Notes: generated from the letters alone by a model not told the origin. A DNA stretch of 34,772 nucleotides from SIG480 sp045586595 (GCA_045586595.1 JAZNAQ010000013.1:1-34772); one strand, 5' to 3'. Shown: positions 1 through 8,319, numbered from the stretch's first letter. Translations and numbers: made by a program.

Positions 1-42
1 CTTGCAGTTTTGAAATAGAAATTTTCTGTTAAAAGAAAGAAT

Positions 43-78
43 AAAAATCAGGTAATACTGGCGTATTACCTGATTTTT
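43..78 (-). terminator. Rho-independent terminator after argH
   Basis: A perfect 16-bp stem (43-58 with 63-78) closes a TGGC loop. It is flanked by A and T runs on both sides, so it can work in either direction. It lies about 75 bp past the argH stop and should end the argGH transcript. Whether a gene to the left also uses it cannot be seen from here. Confidence 0.9.
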
Positions 79-154
79 TGATGCACTTTTAGCGGAAAAG
101 GTCAGTTCAAAACCAATTCAGCCCTAAGTTGCCCCGCCGTATGCCCGCCGTTTT

Positions 155-1528
155 TTAATTCAGCTTACTTTTGACGTATTCAATCTGTGCCTCTACAGAC
201 TTAACACTCGTTCCGCCCTCTGAAATACGCTTTTCCACGCATGTTTCGAGACTTATATCGGAATATAAATCATTGTCGAATAAGTCTGAGAACGCTTTGT
301 ATTCTTCAAGTGTCAGTTCCTCGAGCACTTTGCCGTCTGCAATACACTTTGCAACGAGCTGTCCGGAAATTTTGTACGCACTGCGGAAGGGAAGACCGCG
401 TTTTACAAGATAGTCAGCAAGGTCAGTTGCGTTTATAAAACCCTTCTGCGCGGCACGCTTCATATTCTCGGGGTTAGGCTTCATTGTGGTAATCATCGGC
501 GCGAGAACACGGAGACACATTTCTACGGTTTCAACCGCATCAAACACGCTTTCCTTGTCCTCCTGCATATCCTTGTTATATGCAAGCGGAAGGCCTTTGA
601 GCACTGTCAGAAGTGCCATGAGGTCACCGTAAACTCTGCCCGTTTTTCCACGGATAAGCTCCGCCATATCCGGGTTTTTCTTCTGCGGCATGATGGACGA
701 GCCTGTTGTGTATGCATCGTCAAGCTCAACAAACTTAAATTCCCAGCTTGCCCAGAGGATAAGCTCCTCGCTCATACGCGAGAGATGCATCATAAGTATT
801 GAAAGTGCGCTTGTAAGTTCGACGCAGAAGTCGCGGTCAGACACGCCGTCAAGGCTGTTGAGAGCAATGCCGTCAAAACTGAGCTCGGCAGCTTCGAGAC
901 GCCTGTCGGTGTTATAGGTCGTGCCTGCGAGAGCACAGCATCCGATAGGGGAGATGTTCATTCTCTCTCTGCAATCTGAAATGCGCTCAACATCGCGCAG
1001 AAGCATCATGGCATATGCCATAAGATGGTGCCCGAAGGTGATGGGCTGTGCGCGCTGGAGATGTGTATATCCGGGCATGATAGAAGCCTTGTGCTTCTCT
1101 GCCTGTTCTGTAAGTGCGCGAATAACGTCGTATATAAGAGCGGTGATTTCATCACTCTTATCGCGCAGATACATACGCAAATCAAGTGCGACCTGGTCGT
1201 TTCTGCTTCTTGCGGTGTGAAGCTTTTTGCCAACATCGCCAAGTCGCTCGGTGAGCTTCTGCTCAACGAACATATGAATGTCCTCGCACGTCATATCAAA
1301 CTCAAGAACACCGGATTCGAGGTCTGAAAGTATACCAGAAAGCCCGTCGATAAGCGTATCGGCCTCTGCTTTTGATATAATTCCCTGAGAACCGAGCATG
1401 AGCGCGTGCGCCATGCTACCTTGAATATCATGGCGGTACATCTTGCAGTCAAAGCGTATTGACGAATTAAAATCGTCCGCTATGCTGTCTGTAATTCCGG
1501 AGGTTCTTCCGGCCCACATCTTACTCAT
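155..1528 (-). CDS. argH: Argininosuccinate lyase
   Basis: This cytosolic enzyme cleaves argininosuccinate to arginine and fumarate, the last step of arginine synthesis. The protein is about 457 aa, normal for the family. It carries the fumarase/aspartase superfamily signature GSSIMPQKKNPDMAE and the conserved TARSRNDQV and GYTHLQRAQP blocks. An upstream ATG at 1546 would overlap the end of argG. I prefer the ATG at 1528 (protein start MSKMWAGR), because it begins just after the argG stop and matches where family members start. It is the second gene of the argG-argH operon, presumably made by translational coupling. No lesions are seen. Confidence 0.95.
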   Translation of the reverse strand: MSKMWAGRTSGITDSIADDFNSSIRFDCKMYRHDIQGSMAHALMLGSQGIISKAEADTLIDGLSGILSDLESGVLEFDMTCEDIHMFVEQKLTERLGDVGKKLHTARSRNDQVALDLRMYLRDKSDEITALIYDVIRALTEQAEKHKASIMPGYTHLQRAQPITFGHHLMAYAMMLLRDVERISDCRERMNISPIGCCALAGTTYNTDRRLEAAELSFDGIALNSLDGVSDRDFCVELTSALSILMMHLSRMSEELILWASWEFKFVELDDAYTTGSSIMPQKKNPDMAELIRGKTGRVYGDLMALLTVLKGLPLAYNKDMQEDKESVFDAVETVEMCLRVLAPMITTMKPNPENMKRAAQKGFINATDLADYLVKRGLPFRSAYKISGQLVAKCIADGKVLEELTLEEYKAFSDLFDNDLYSDISLETCVEKRISEGGTSVKSVEAQIEYVKSKLN

Positions 1529-1529
1529 A

Positions 1530-2747
1530 TCAGTTCTTACCGTCAACTATTGCCTGAACCTTAATCGGAAGACCGTAGAGGTTGATGAATCCTGCACTGT
1601 CTCTCTGATCATAGTCACTTTCGCCGAAGGTTGCAATTTCTTCGCTGTAGAGTGAGTACGGGCTCCATACGCCTGCGTTTATAATGTTGCCCTTGTAGAG
1701 CTTGAGGCGTACCTTACCTGTAACCTTTTCCTGAGTCTTGTCAACAAATGCTGAGAGTGCCTCGCGAAGAGGTGTAAACCACTGGCCGTTGTATACAAGC
1801 TCAGCAAAAGTGATGGAGAGTCTTTGTTTTTCGTGGAGAGTCATCTTATCAAGGCAAAGCGACTCAAGAACGCTGTGTGCCTTATAGAGAATAGTTCCGC
1901 CCGGAGTCTCGTATACACCGCGGCACTTCATGCCGACGAGACGGTTTTCTACAATATCAATAATACCGATGCCGTTTGCACCGCCGATTTTATTGAGTGC
2001 AAGGATAATGTTCTTTGCGCTCATCTTCTCGCCGTCAAGGGCAACGGGAACACCCTGCTCAAACTCAAGCTCAACGTAAGTTGGCTTATCCGGCGCTGCG
2101 ATGGGGGATACACCCATTTCAAGGAAGCCTGGCTTCTCATACATAGGCTCGTTGCCGGTATCTTCAAGGTCAAGACCCTCGTGGGAGAGATGCCAGAGGT
2201 TTTTGTCTTTTGAATAGCTTGTTTCGCGGTTAATCTTGAGCGGGATGTTGTGTGCCTCAGCGTAGTCAATCTCTTCATCGCGAGACTTAATATCCCACTC
2301 GCGCCACGGAGCAATAATCGGCATGTTGGGAGCAAAGTGCTTTATGGCAAGCTCAAAACGAACCTGGTCATTGCCCTTGCCGGTGCAGCCGTGTACGATG
2401 GCATCTGCATTTTCTTTAATAGCAATCTCGACAAGACCTTTTGCTATGCAGGGACGTGCATGGCTTGTGCCGAGGAGATACTCCTCGTATACAGCACCGG
2501 CCTTCATTGTCGGGATAATGTATTCATCAACGTATTCGTCAGTCTGGTCGAGAACATAAAGCTTTGATGCGCCTGTTGCAAGAGCTTTTGCTTCAAGGCC
2601 TTCAAGCTCATCAGCCTGGCCTACGTTACCCGAAACTGCAACAACCTCACAGTTGTTGTAGTTTTCTTTGAGCCACGGAATAATGATAGATGTATCAAGT
2701 CCGCCTGAATATGCGAGAACTACTTTTTTGATTTTTGACTTATCCAT
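1530..2747 (-). CDS. argG: Argininosuccinate synthase
   Basis: This enzyme condenses citrulline and aspartate, using ATP, into argininosuccinate, which ArgH then cleaves. The protein is 405 aa, full length for the family. The N-terminal PP-loop AYSGGLDTSI is at residues 12-21, and the conserved CTGKGNDQVRFE and LYKGN blocks are present. The start ATG follows a GGGGGT ribosome site. It is the first gene of the argGH operon, behind a near-consensus promoter (2791-2819) and ArgR-like boxes, so arginine repression is likely. The stop is 2 bp before the chosen argH start. Confidence 0.97.
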   Translation of the reverse strand: MDKSKIKKVVLAYSGGLDTSIIIPWLKENYNNCEVVAVSGNVGQADELEGLEAKALATGASKLYVLDQTDEYVDEYIIPTMKAGAVYEEYLLGTSHARPCIAKGLVEIAIKENADAIVHGCTGKGNDQVRFELAIKHFAPNMPIIAPWREWDIKSRDEEIDYAEAHNIPLKINRETSYSKDKNLWHLSHEGLDLEDTGNEPMYEKPGFLEMGVSPIAAPDKPTYVELEFEQGVPVALDGEKMSAKNIILALNKIGGANGIGIIDIVENRLVGMKCRGVYETPGGTILYKAHSVLESLCLDKMTLHEKQRLSITFAELVYNGQWFTPLREALSAFVDKTQEKVTGKVRLKLYKGNIINAGVWSPYSLYSEEIATFGESDYDQRDSAGFINLYGLPIKVQAIVDGKN

Positions 2748-2763
2748 TTAAATTTACCCCCAG

Positions 2764-2777
2764 TAAATATTTATTCA
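2764..2777 (-). promoter_or_regulatory. ARG-box-like operator, proximal
   Basis: On the minus strand this reads TGAATAAATATTTA. That matches 13 of 14 positions of the general ArgR/AhrC box TGAATWWWWATTCA. It lies between the argG start codon and the -10 box, just past the expected transcription start, where a repressor would act. The call rests on the match and the neighbouring arginine genes. Confidence 0.5.
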
Positions 2778-2790
2778 TTGCATGTGTGTT

Positions 2791-2819
2791 ATTATACAGC
2801 TGTAAATGCATAATGTCAA
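2791..2819 (-). promoter_or_regulatory. Sigma-A promoter of argGH
   Basis: On the minus strand, TTGACA (2814-2819), a 17-bp spacer and TATAAT (2791-2796) make a full consensus promoter. Transcription would start near 2784, leaving a leader of about 37 nt before argG. Confidence 0.85.
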
Positions 2820-2826
2820 TAGTTAG

Positions 2827-2840
2827 TTTATATTTATTCA
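2827..2840 (-). promoter_or_regulatory. ARG-box-like operator, distal
   Basis: On the minus strand this reads TGAATAAATATAAA, 12 of 14 matches to the ArgR box. It lies upstream of the argG -35 box. Its centre is 63 bp from the proximal box, about six helical turns, so one ArgR hexamer could bridge both. It is weaker than the proximal site. Confidence 0.35.
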
Positions 2841-2860
2841 AAATAATGTATTAAAGCGAA

Positions 2861-2889
2861 CGACCGAAGAGCAAAGAGCTCTCCGGTCG
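2861..2889 (-). terminator. Probable terminator after the KDPG aldolase gene
   Basis: A 12-bp stem with one mismatch (2861-2872 with 2878-2889) and a 5-nt loop lies 16 bp past the stop of the minus-strand aldolase gene. The T tract after it on the minus strand is short and broken, so it may be a weak terminator. Confidence 0.6.
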
Positions 2890-2904
2890 GTAAGAAGTTA
2901 TGTA

Positions 2905-3855
2905 TTACTTCGCCTGGAGAAGATGTACAGCAAAACCGCCAAAGTCTTCCTTGAGGTAAGCTGCAACGCCGGGCTTTACGGAATCCGGGTCGATAGCAAA
3001 GCCGATTCTTTCGAGGTATGCCATAGCGCGGTCAATATTGTTTGTCTTGATTGCAATGTGGCCGTTCTTGCCGCGTCCGATTGCCTTGTTAGCCTCAATG
3101 CCTGTGCCTGCAAAGACAGAGCTGTTGCCGTTCTTTACAGCAAAACCAAATGCCTTTGAGAAGAGATCTGCAACTGCGAGAGCCTGGGCCTCAGACTCAG
3201 TATTGATGCCGACATGTGCAAGGCTAAAACCGAGAACTGTCTGAACAGCTTCGCGTGTAAGACGTGTGATTTCGTCAAACTTGCCTTCCTTAATAAGGTT
3301 ATCCTTAACCATCCAGCTGCCGCCGCAAGCGAGAATCTTGCCGAATGCGAGATAGTCGTTTATGTTCTTTTCGCTGATGCCGCCTGTCGGCATAAATTTG
3401 ATGCCGCCGTACGGTGCACTCATAGCCTTGATAGCTGCGAGGCCGCCGCATGCTTCTGCCGGGAAGAACTTGACAACCTTAAGACCGAGCTCAATAGCAG
3501 CTTCGATGTCAGATGGGTTGCTGCAGCCCGGAGTGATCGGGATGTTCTTGGATACGCAGTAGCTTACAACCTTCGGGTTGAGACCCGGAGAAACGATAAA
3601 CTTTGCGCCGGCTGCAACTGCCTTGTCAACCTGCTCTGTTGTGAGGACTGTGCCTGCACCGAGGAGCATTTCCGGGTAAGCCTTAGCCATAGCACGGATA
3701 GCTTCTTCAGCAGCTTCTGTACGGAAAGTAACCTCTGCTACCGGAAGACCGCCGTCGATAAGAGCTTTACCAAGGGGAAGCGCGTCTTCTACGTTGTCAA
3801 TCTTGACAACCGGTACAACACCGTAAGCGCCGATTTGCTTTAATACTTCGTTCAT
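2905..3855 (-). CDS. eda: KDPG/KHG aldolase fused to a C-terminal VOC (glyoxalase-like) domain
   Basis: The first about 205 residues are a complete class I KDPG/KHG aldolase, which cleaves 2-keto-3-deoxy-6-phosphogluconate to pyruvate and glyceraldehyde 3-phosphate in hexuronate or Entner-Doudoroff catabolism. Glu41 and Arg45 lie in EVTFRT, and the Schiff-base Lys129 lies in KFFPAE. Residues about 209-316 (from FSLAHVGINTE to the end) look like one VOC-superfamily half, with HVGI and GHIAI strands. Free-standing Eda is about 210 aa, so this is a fusion. The start has a clear AGGAGGT site. The gene stands alone between a terminator and its own promoter. No sugar acid kinase lies next to it. 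The role of the VOC half is unknown. Confidence 0.92.
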   Translation of the reverse strand: MNEVLKQIGAYGVVPVVKIDNVEDALPLGKALIDGGLPVAEVTFRTEAAEEAIRAMAKAYPEMLLGAGTVLTTEQVDKAVAAGAKFIVSPGLNPKVVSYCVSKNIPITPGCSNPSDIEAAIELGLKVVKFFPAEACGGLAAIKAMSAPYGGIKFMPTGGISEKNINDYLAFGKILACGGSWMVKDNLIKEGKFDEITRLTREAVQTVLGFSLAHVGINTESEAQALAVADLFSKAFGFAVKNGNSSVFAGTGIEANKAIGRGKNGHIAIKTNNIDRAMAYLERIGFAIDPDSVKPGVAAYLKEDFGGFAVHLLQAK

Positions 3856-3875
3856 TGGAATGACCTCCTAAAATT

Positions 3876-3901
3876 CTGATGTACATTGACAGATACATCA
3901 G
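3876..3901. promoter_or_regulatory. Inverted repeat in the KDPG aldolase leader
   Basis: CTGATGTA and TACATCAG form a perfect 8-bp inverted repeat with a 10-bp spacer. It lies between the promoter and the ribosome site of the aldolase gene. That fits a repressor operator, or an mRNA hairpin just 5' of the ribosome site. The regulator is not identifiable from the sequence. Confidence 0.45.
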
Positions 3902-3919
3902 CCAAATTTATCTAATAAG

Positions 3920-3948
3920 ATAGTACCACGTTTTGGATAACTTTGCAA
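3920..3948 (-). promoter_or_regulatory. Promoter of the KDPG aldolase gene
   Basis: On the minus strand, TTGCAA (3943-3948), 17 bp and TACTAT (3920-3925), with an extended -10 TGG before it. Both hexamers match consensus at 4 of 6 positions, so the extended -10 and the position carry the call. Confidence 0.55.
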
Positions 3949-3991
3949 GGGTATAATAACTGTAATTTAATAAAAAAGTTACAGTAAAAAG

Positions 3992-4020
3992 TTGAATGCT
4001 GTTGTCGAATATGCTAATAT
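3992..4020 (+). promoter_or_regulatory. Promoter of the LCP gene
   Basis: TTGAAT (3992-3997), a 17-bp spacer and TAATAT (4015-4020) lie about 65 bp ahead of the LCP start codon. The spacing is ideal and the hexamers are moderate. Confidence 0.6.
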
Positions 4021-4085
4021 ATATAAGTAAATCTTAAAAAGAGCAAAATAAATCTAAAAAAAGATAAATGGCAGAGGGGTCTGTT

Positions 4086-5075
4086 ATGAATAATAAAAAA
4101 ATTAAAAAGGTGCGCGCTCGCACTGTTTTGTTCTGGGGCGCTGTTGTACTTATGTTTTCGCTTGGTATAGCTTGCTTTGCTGCTTCCTATATGCTTTCGG
4201 GTATAAACCGGGGGGACGGCACGTTTGACGATACAAGGCTTGATACTCACGAGGGCCTTTCGGACGAGGTTATAAATATAGCTGTATTCGGTGTTGACAG
4301 CCGAACCGATGATGTTTCCGGGCGCTCCGATGCGACGATGATAGTCTCGGTTGACATGAAGCATAATAAAATCAAAGCTGTGTCACTCATGCGTGACAGC
4401 CTTGTCAACATAGAGGGCTACGGGTGGTATAAGCTCACCGGTGCGTATGCACGCGGCGGTGTTGAGCTTGCAATAAAGACTATAAATCAAAATTTCGATA
4501 TGAATATTACCGACTATGTTGCGCTTAACTTCAACCAGCTTGCGGGTATTGTAGATGCCCTCGGCGGTGTTGAGGTCGAGATAACAGAAGCAGAGCGCAA
4601 AAACGCCAATAAATATATTAAGGAAATGGCAGACGAGGTCGGGGAGAAGGCAGACCTCATTAAAGAATCCGGCACGGTTACGCTGTATGGCTATCAGGCA
4701 GTTGCTTATACGCGTATAAGATATGTAGGAAACGCAGATTTCCAGCGTACAGAGCGCCAGCGCGAGGTTATGCAAAAACTCATGAATAAAGCTCTTGATA
4801 CAAATCCTATAAGATACCCGGCTCTTATAAAGAGCCTTATCCCGATGGTTGAAACCTCGCTCTCGAATGACGAGATTCTTAGAATAGCCGGTTCGGTGCT
4901 CCTGCAGGGAAAGCCCACGTTTGAACAGGGGAGGTTCCCGCTTGACGGCAGCTATAAGACAAACTCAACCTACGCCATGGTCTATGACCTTGATGCCGCA
5001 GCAGAAAAGCTACACCGCTTTATTTATGACGACGAACCGTTTTATGAAACGGATGCGAAAAAGGTAGATGAATAA
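4086..5075 (+). CDS. LytR-CpsA-Psr (LCP) family cell-wall polymer ligase
   Basis: LCP proteins move lipid-linked glycopolymers (teichoic acids, capsule) onto peptidoglycan on the outer face of the membrane. After a short basic N-terminus there is one membrane segment (about residues 12-34). The LCP domain follows, with the hallmark FGVDSRTDD, GRSDATMIVSVD, MRDSLV and the Arg-rich TRIRYVGNADFQRTERQREV. I chose the ATG at 4086 over the one at 4068, because AGAGGGG (4073-4079) sits 6 bp before it. The product is about 329 aa. It is a single gene with its own promoter and terminator. The polymer substrate cannot be told from sequence, though the TagO/WecA-like gene at 9352 could start it. Confidence 0.92.
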   Translation: MNNKKIKKVRARTVLFWGAVVLMFSLGIACFAASYMLSGINRGDGTFDDTRLDTHEGLSDEVINIAVFGVDSRTDDVSGRSDATMIVSVDMKHNKIKAVSLMRDSLVNIEGYGWYKLTGAYARGGVELAIKTINQNFDMNITDYVALNFNQLAGIVDALGGVEVEITEAERKNANKYIKEMADEVGEKADLIKESGTVTLYGYQAVAYTRIRYVGNADFQRTERQREVMQKLMNKALDTNPIRYPALIKSLIPMVETSLSNDEILRIAGSVLLQGKPTFEQGRFPLDGSYKTNSTYAMVYDLDAAAEKLHRFIYDDEPFYETDAKKVDE

Positions 5076-5111
5076 AACAAAAAGCCTGTTGTAAAACAGG
5101 CTTTTTGTTTT
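5074..5111. terminator. Bidirectional terminator between convergent genes
   Basis: A perfect 17-bp stem (5074-5090 with 5095-5111) closes a GTAA loop, with A-rich and T-rich outer arms. It overlaps the last bases of both the LCP gene (plus) and the S1-domain gene (minus) and can end both transcripts. Confidence 0.92.
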
Positions 5112-6048
5112 AAAACACAGTCATGATCTCTTTTCGGATGCAGCCTTCGGGGGAGTATCGCCATGTTTTTATGTGGCCGTCGGTTATCACATAGTCTGAC
5201 GGTGTAATGTAGCGAACATAACTTTCGCTGCAAATATCTATAACGATGAGCTTTATCTTCATTTTTTCTCCGACAATGCTTTTTATAAATACAGATACGG
5301 CATCTCCTACCTTTATGTCTGCGCGGTATTCGGCAAGTCCTGACAGGTTTGGTGCAAGCTCAATGAAAATTCCGTAGTCTTCGATTCCTCGCACAATACC
5401 TCTTACGGTCTGACCGACTTCGAACTTAGCTGTGTTTTCTTCCCACGTTCCGAGAAGCTCGCGGTGAGTCAGGTATACTCGGTGTTTATCAAAGTCAACC
5501 TCTGAAACGACTGCAAATATATCGTCACCTGTGTGGAAACGGTCTCGCGGATGAGAAATGCGTGATACAGACAGTGTTTCAATACCAATAAGCGAGATGT
5601 TGCCGCAGCCTATATCCACAAATGCGCCAAATGGCTCAAGGTGTGTAACGCGGGCGGGGATAACGTCGCCGGGGGCCAGGTTGTTCATAAGGTGCGAGAG
5701 CGCCTTTTGTTGCGCAGCGCGGCGGGAGAGCTTGAGGATGGGTTTTCCGTTCTCCTCATCAATTCCGCAGATTATGCATGAGACGGGCTTTCCTACGCGT
5801 GATATAACAGCAATTTCCCGCGTTGCACCTTCTTCTATTCCAATGGCTGTATCGCGGCGGGGAATGATTCCTTGATAACCGTTTAAATTCACGGTGAGGT
5901 TGTGCTCGGCGTCGCACATTATAACCTCTCCCTCTACCGTTATTTCGTTTTCCATAGCGTATGTCAGAGTTTCTGGGGATGATGTCAGATGCAAATTTTG
6001 CTCTGTATGTATAAGCGCGCCCTCTGGCAGAAACTTCTCGCAGTGCAT
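5110..6048 (-). CDS. S1 RNA-binding domain protein
   Basis: The protein holds about three S1-type OB folds. The first (about residues 33-120) is divergent, with LNGYQGIIPRRD. The second (about 125-210) is canonical, with GDVIPARVTHLEPFGAFVDIG. The third (about 211-270) has GQTVRGIVRGIEDYGIFIELAPNLSGL. A C-terminal stretch of about 45 aa is unassigned. This fits an RNA-binding, ribosome-associated role like the S1-related proteins of Firmicutes, but no specific target is visible. An ATG at 6066 is possible. I chose 6048 because AGGAGG sits 9 bp ahead of it, making the protein 312 aa. It converges on the LCP gene. Confidence 0.85.
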   Translation of the reverse strand: MHCEKFLPEGALIHTEQNLHLTSSPETLTYAMENEITVEGEVIMCDAEHNLTVNLNGYQGIIPRRDTAIGIEEGATREIAVISRVGKPVSCIICGIDEENGKPILKLSRRAAQQKALSHLMNNLAPGDVIPARVTHLEPFGAFVDIGCGNISLIGIETLSVSRISHPRDRFHTGDDIFAVVSEVDFDKHRVYLTHRELLGTWEENTAKFEVGQTVRGIVRGIEDYGIFIELAPNLSGLAEYRADIKVGDAVSVFIKSIVGEKMKIKLIVIDICSESYVRYITPSDYVITDGHIKTWRYSPEGCIRKEIMTVF

Positions 6049-6115
6049 ACAACTCTTCCTCCTCATATGGGATTTCTCTAAAATATATATGCGGAGAAAG
6101 AGAAATATATTTATA

Positions 6116-6145
6116 AAAAACAGGAGTGACTACACTCCTGTTTTT
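6116..6145 (-). terminator. Terminator after the TIM-barrel gene
   Basis: The stem CAGGAGTG/CACTCCTG has a 4-nt loop and A5/T5 outer arms. It starts 6 bp past the stop of the minus-strand TIM-barrel gene and separates that gene from the S1-domain gene downstream. Confidence 0.9.
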
Positions 6146-6151
6146 ATGATG

Positions 6152-6928
6152 TTATTGATTATTTACGCATTCTGCAAGTTCAGAAAGCGTTTTGGCGTCG
6201 GCGAGGAGGCTTTCTTCAGAGCCGCCTCGGACGAACTCAAGCATCGCATATCGCACGGTTGCATCGTTCTTGAATAGCATAAATCGCTCAAGCCATTTAT
6301 CGTATGCTTCTGAGAGCAGACGCTGGTCCCGGCTGTTTTCAAAAATATCAAAGTGATAGACGTGGAGATTTGTGAGCTTTCCGGAAGCATAAACTGCGCT
6401 TAGTGAACGCATCTGCTCGTTTTCCGGGATGTGAAGAAGTGCCTGCCAATATGTACGGAAGTTCGGCTCGTTTACCTCGTTCATAAAGAGAAGAAGGCTT
6501 TCGGGAGTGTCTGTAATTGTGTTTGCGTGGCATTCTGTAGAAAGCGTTATACCATATTCAGCAGCTTTATGGCTTATCTCTTTTGCTTCGCGGACGAGTG
6601 CGGCGCGCATATCATAAAGGTGATACGCTGAGGGCTTTGAGCCCGCCCATATGCGGATTTCGTTTGTGCCCAGAGCAACCGCGCTTTCTAAAAACGGAGT
6701 AATTTCGTGGTTCATGCCGAGCCTGTAGTAAGAGCCATATGAAGAGATCTCAAGTCCTGCATCTTCAGTCATTTTTCTTATTTCTTTTGCTTTAGATATG
6801 TCGCCCTCGTTGACGTGAGCGTTGCTTGCCCACTCGATTGACGAAACTCCGGCTTTTGCTGCAAGGGTTATAATTTCCTTAGGAGTTTTTTCTTTGAATG
6901 TTATTGAGCAAAGTCCTGTTTTGATCAT
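6152..6928 (-). CDS. Sugar phosphate isomerase/epimerase-like TIM-barrel protein
   Basis: The protein of about 258 aa belongs to the xylose isomerase-like TIM-barrel superfamily. It starts MIKTGLCSITF, has WASNAHVNEGD, and carries the metal-ligand type motif TECHANTITDTPES. Members isomerise or epimerise sugars or inositols, usually with a divalent metal. The substrate here is unknown. A longer frame begins at 7003, but that overlaps the promoter (6983-7011). The ATG at 6928 has AAAGAGG before it and fits the family start. It is a single gene, divergent from the aminotransferase operon. Confidence 0.85.
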   Translation of the reverse strand: MIKTGLCSITFKEKTPKEIITLAAKAGVSSIEWASNAHVNEGDISKAKEIRKMTEDAGLEISSYGSYYRLGMNHEITPFLESAVALGTNEIRIWAGSKPSAYHLYDMRAALVREAKEISHKAAEYGITLSTECHANTITDTPESLLLFMNEVNEPNFRTYWQALLHIPENEQMRSLSAVYASGKLTNLHVYHFDIFENSRDQRLLSEAYDKWLERFMLFKNDATVRYAMLEFVRGGSEESLLADAKTLSELAECVNNQ

Positions 6929-6982
6929 AGTGCAAACCTCTTTCTTTAAAAAGTGTGCAAAAAGTATCGATATAATGAATAA

Positions 6983-7011
6983 ATGATATAGCAAAAAAAG
7001 CATTTTGTCAA
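6983..7011 (-). promoter_or_regulatory. Promoter of the TIM-barrel gene
   Basis: On the minus strand, TTGACA (7006-7011), 17 bp and TATCAT (6983-6988). The match is strong and supports the start codon at 6928. Confidence 0.75.
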
Positions 7012-7042
7012 TTAAAACGATGATATATACTTACGAAATTTG

Positions 7043-7071
7043 TTGATATTTTTATACGCATATGATAAAAT
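7043..7071 (+). promoter_or_regulatory. Promoter of the aminotransferase-trpS operon
   Basis: TTGATA (7043-7048), 17 bp and TAAAAT (7066-7071). Transcription would begin near 7078. That argues against translation from the ATG at 7088, which would have a 10-nt leader and no ribosome site. Confidence 0.72.
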
Positions 7072-7114
7072 ACTTAAATAGTATTATATGAAAATTTTGG
7101 AGGCGCATCACATA

Positions 7115-8299
7115 ATGGAGTTTTCAAACAGAATATCTACGCTTAAGCCTTCGGCTATACGCGAAATTTTAAAAATACCTAACGACCCTGACCTCATTTC
7201 TTTCGCGGCGGGTAACCCTGCGCCGGATAGTTTTCCGGCAGATGAGATGAAGAAAATCGCAATGAAAATATTTGATACAAAAGCAGCAAATGCCCTGCAG
7301 TATGGCGTGAGTGAGGGTTATACGCCTCTCCGTGATATTACAAAGGCTCGCATGGGCGGCAGATACGGCATATGCACTGATGGGGATGACCTCATAATTA
7401 CAAGCGGCGGTCAGCAAGCCATTGAAATGACGGCGAAAATCCTTCTTAATGAGGGTGATGTTGTTCTGTGCGAAGACCCGAGCTTTGTCGGCGCGCTTAA
7501 TGCACTTCGCTCATACGGTGTAAAGCTTGTCGGCATTCCAGTTGACAATGACGGCATGATTATTGACGAGCTTGAAGAAAAGCTTAAGAGCGAAAATAAT
7601 GTAAAGCTTATTTACACAATCCCCACGTTCCAGAACCCGACGGGTACTACGATGAGCCTTGAGCGCAGAAAAAAGCTTCTTGAGCTTGCGGATAAGTACG
7701 ATGTTATGATTCTCGAGGACAGCCCGTATTTTGAGCTTCGCTTCCGCGGTGAGGATGTTCCGACGATAAAGAGTATGGATAAAAACGGCAGAGTCATATT
7801 CTCCGGCTCTTATTCTAAGATTCTCTCGCCGGGTATTCGTATAGGTTTTGCCTGTGCGCCTAAAGAAATTATAAATAAGCTGACTGTTGCAAAGCAGGTG
7901 TCTGATGTTCATACAAATCTCTTCTTCCAGATGCTTGCGGCAGAATACCTTGAGACCTGTGATATAGACGCACATATTGCTAAAATCTGTGATATGTACA
8001 GAGTTAAGGCGGATAAGATGATAGAGTGTATCGAAAAGAAGTTCTCTACGAAGGTCAGCTTTACACGTCCTGAGGGTGGTCTCTTCATATCCTGCACTAT
8101 GCCGGACGGGTTTGATGGGGCAGAGCTTGCAAACCGCGCGAAAGCGGCAAAGGTAACCGTTGTTCCCGGCTGCGCATTTTCAACGGACGAGTCGAAAATC
8201 TGCCCGACCTTCCGTCTGAACTTCTCTCTTCCGTCTCTTGATGAGATTGAACGCGGTATAGACCGCCTCGCAAAGGTTCTTAATGATTATGTAGGTTAA
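7115..8299 (+). CDS. PLP-dependent class I/II aminotransferase (2-aminoadipate aminotransferase-like)
   Basis: The protein has the fold-type I PLP enzyme order: FAAGNPAPDSFP, TSGGQQAIEM, IPTFQNPTGTTMS, LEDSPYFELRF, and the PLP lysine in SGSYSKILSPGIRIGF (about residue 235). It resembles the catalytic half of MocR regulators and the LysN/2-aminoadipate type enzymes, but has no DNA-binding domain. The amino acid substrate cannot be read from sequence. I chose the ATG at 7115, preceded by GGAGG (7099-7103, 11-bp spacing), over 7088. It is the first gene of an operon with trpS and the glycan-initiating transferase. Confidence 0.9.
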   Translation: MEFSNRISTLKPSAIREILKIPNDPDLISFAAGNPAPDSFPADEMKKIAMKIFDTKAANALQYGVSEGYTPLRDITKARMGGRYGICTDGDDLIITSGGQQAIEMTAKILLNEGDVVLCEDPSFVGALNALRSYGVKLVGIPVDNDGMIIDELEEKLKSENNVKLIYTIPTFQNPTGTTMSLERRKKLLELADKYDVMILEDSPYFELRFRGEDVPTIKSMDKNGRVIFSGSYSKILSPGIRIGFACAPKEIINKLTVAKQVSDVHTNLFFQMLAAEYLETCDIDAHIAKICDMYRVKADKMIECIEKKFSTKVSFTRPEGGLFISCTMPDGFDGAELANRAKAAKVTVVPGCAFSTDESKICPTFRLNFSLPSLDEIERGIDRLAKVLNDYVG

Positions 8300-8319
8300 T
8301 ATCGGGAGGATAATATTCT

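Noticed and set aside
133..150. Direct repeat CCCGCCG-N4-CCCGCCG after argH
   Set aside because: Two short copies only, with no further units and no flanking structure. Most likely chance.
8300..8319. T-box leader for trpS
   Set aside because: Only 20 bp separate trpS from the aminotransferase gene, leaving no room. The operon promoter leader is also too short.
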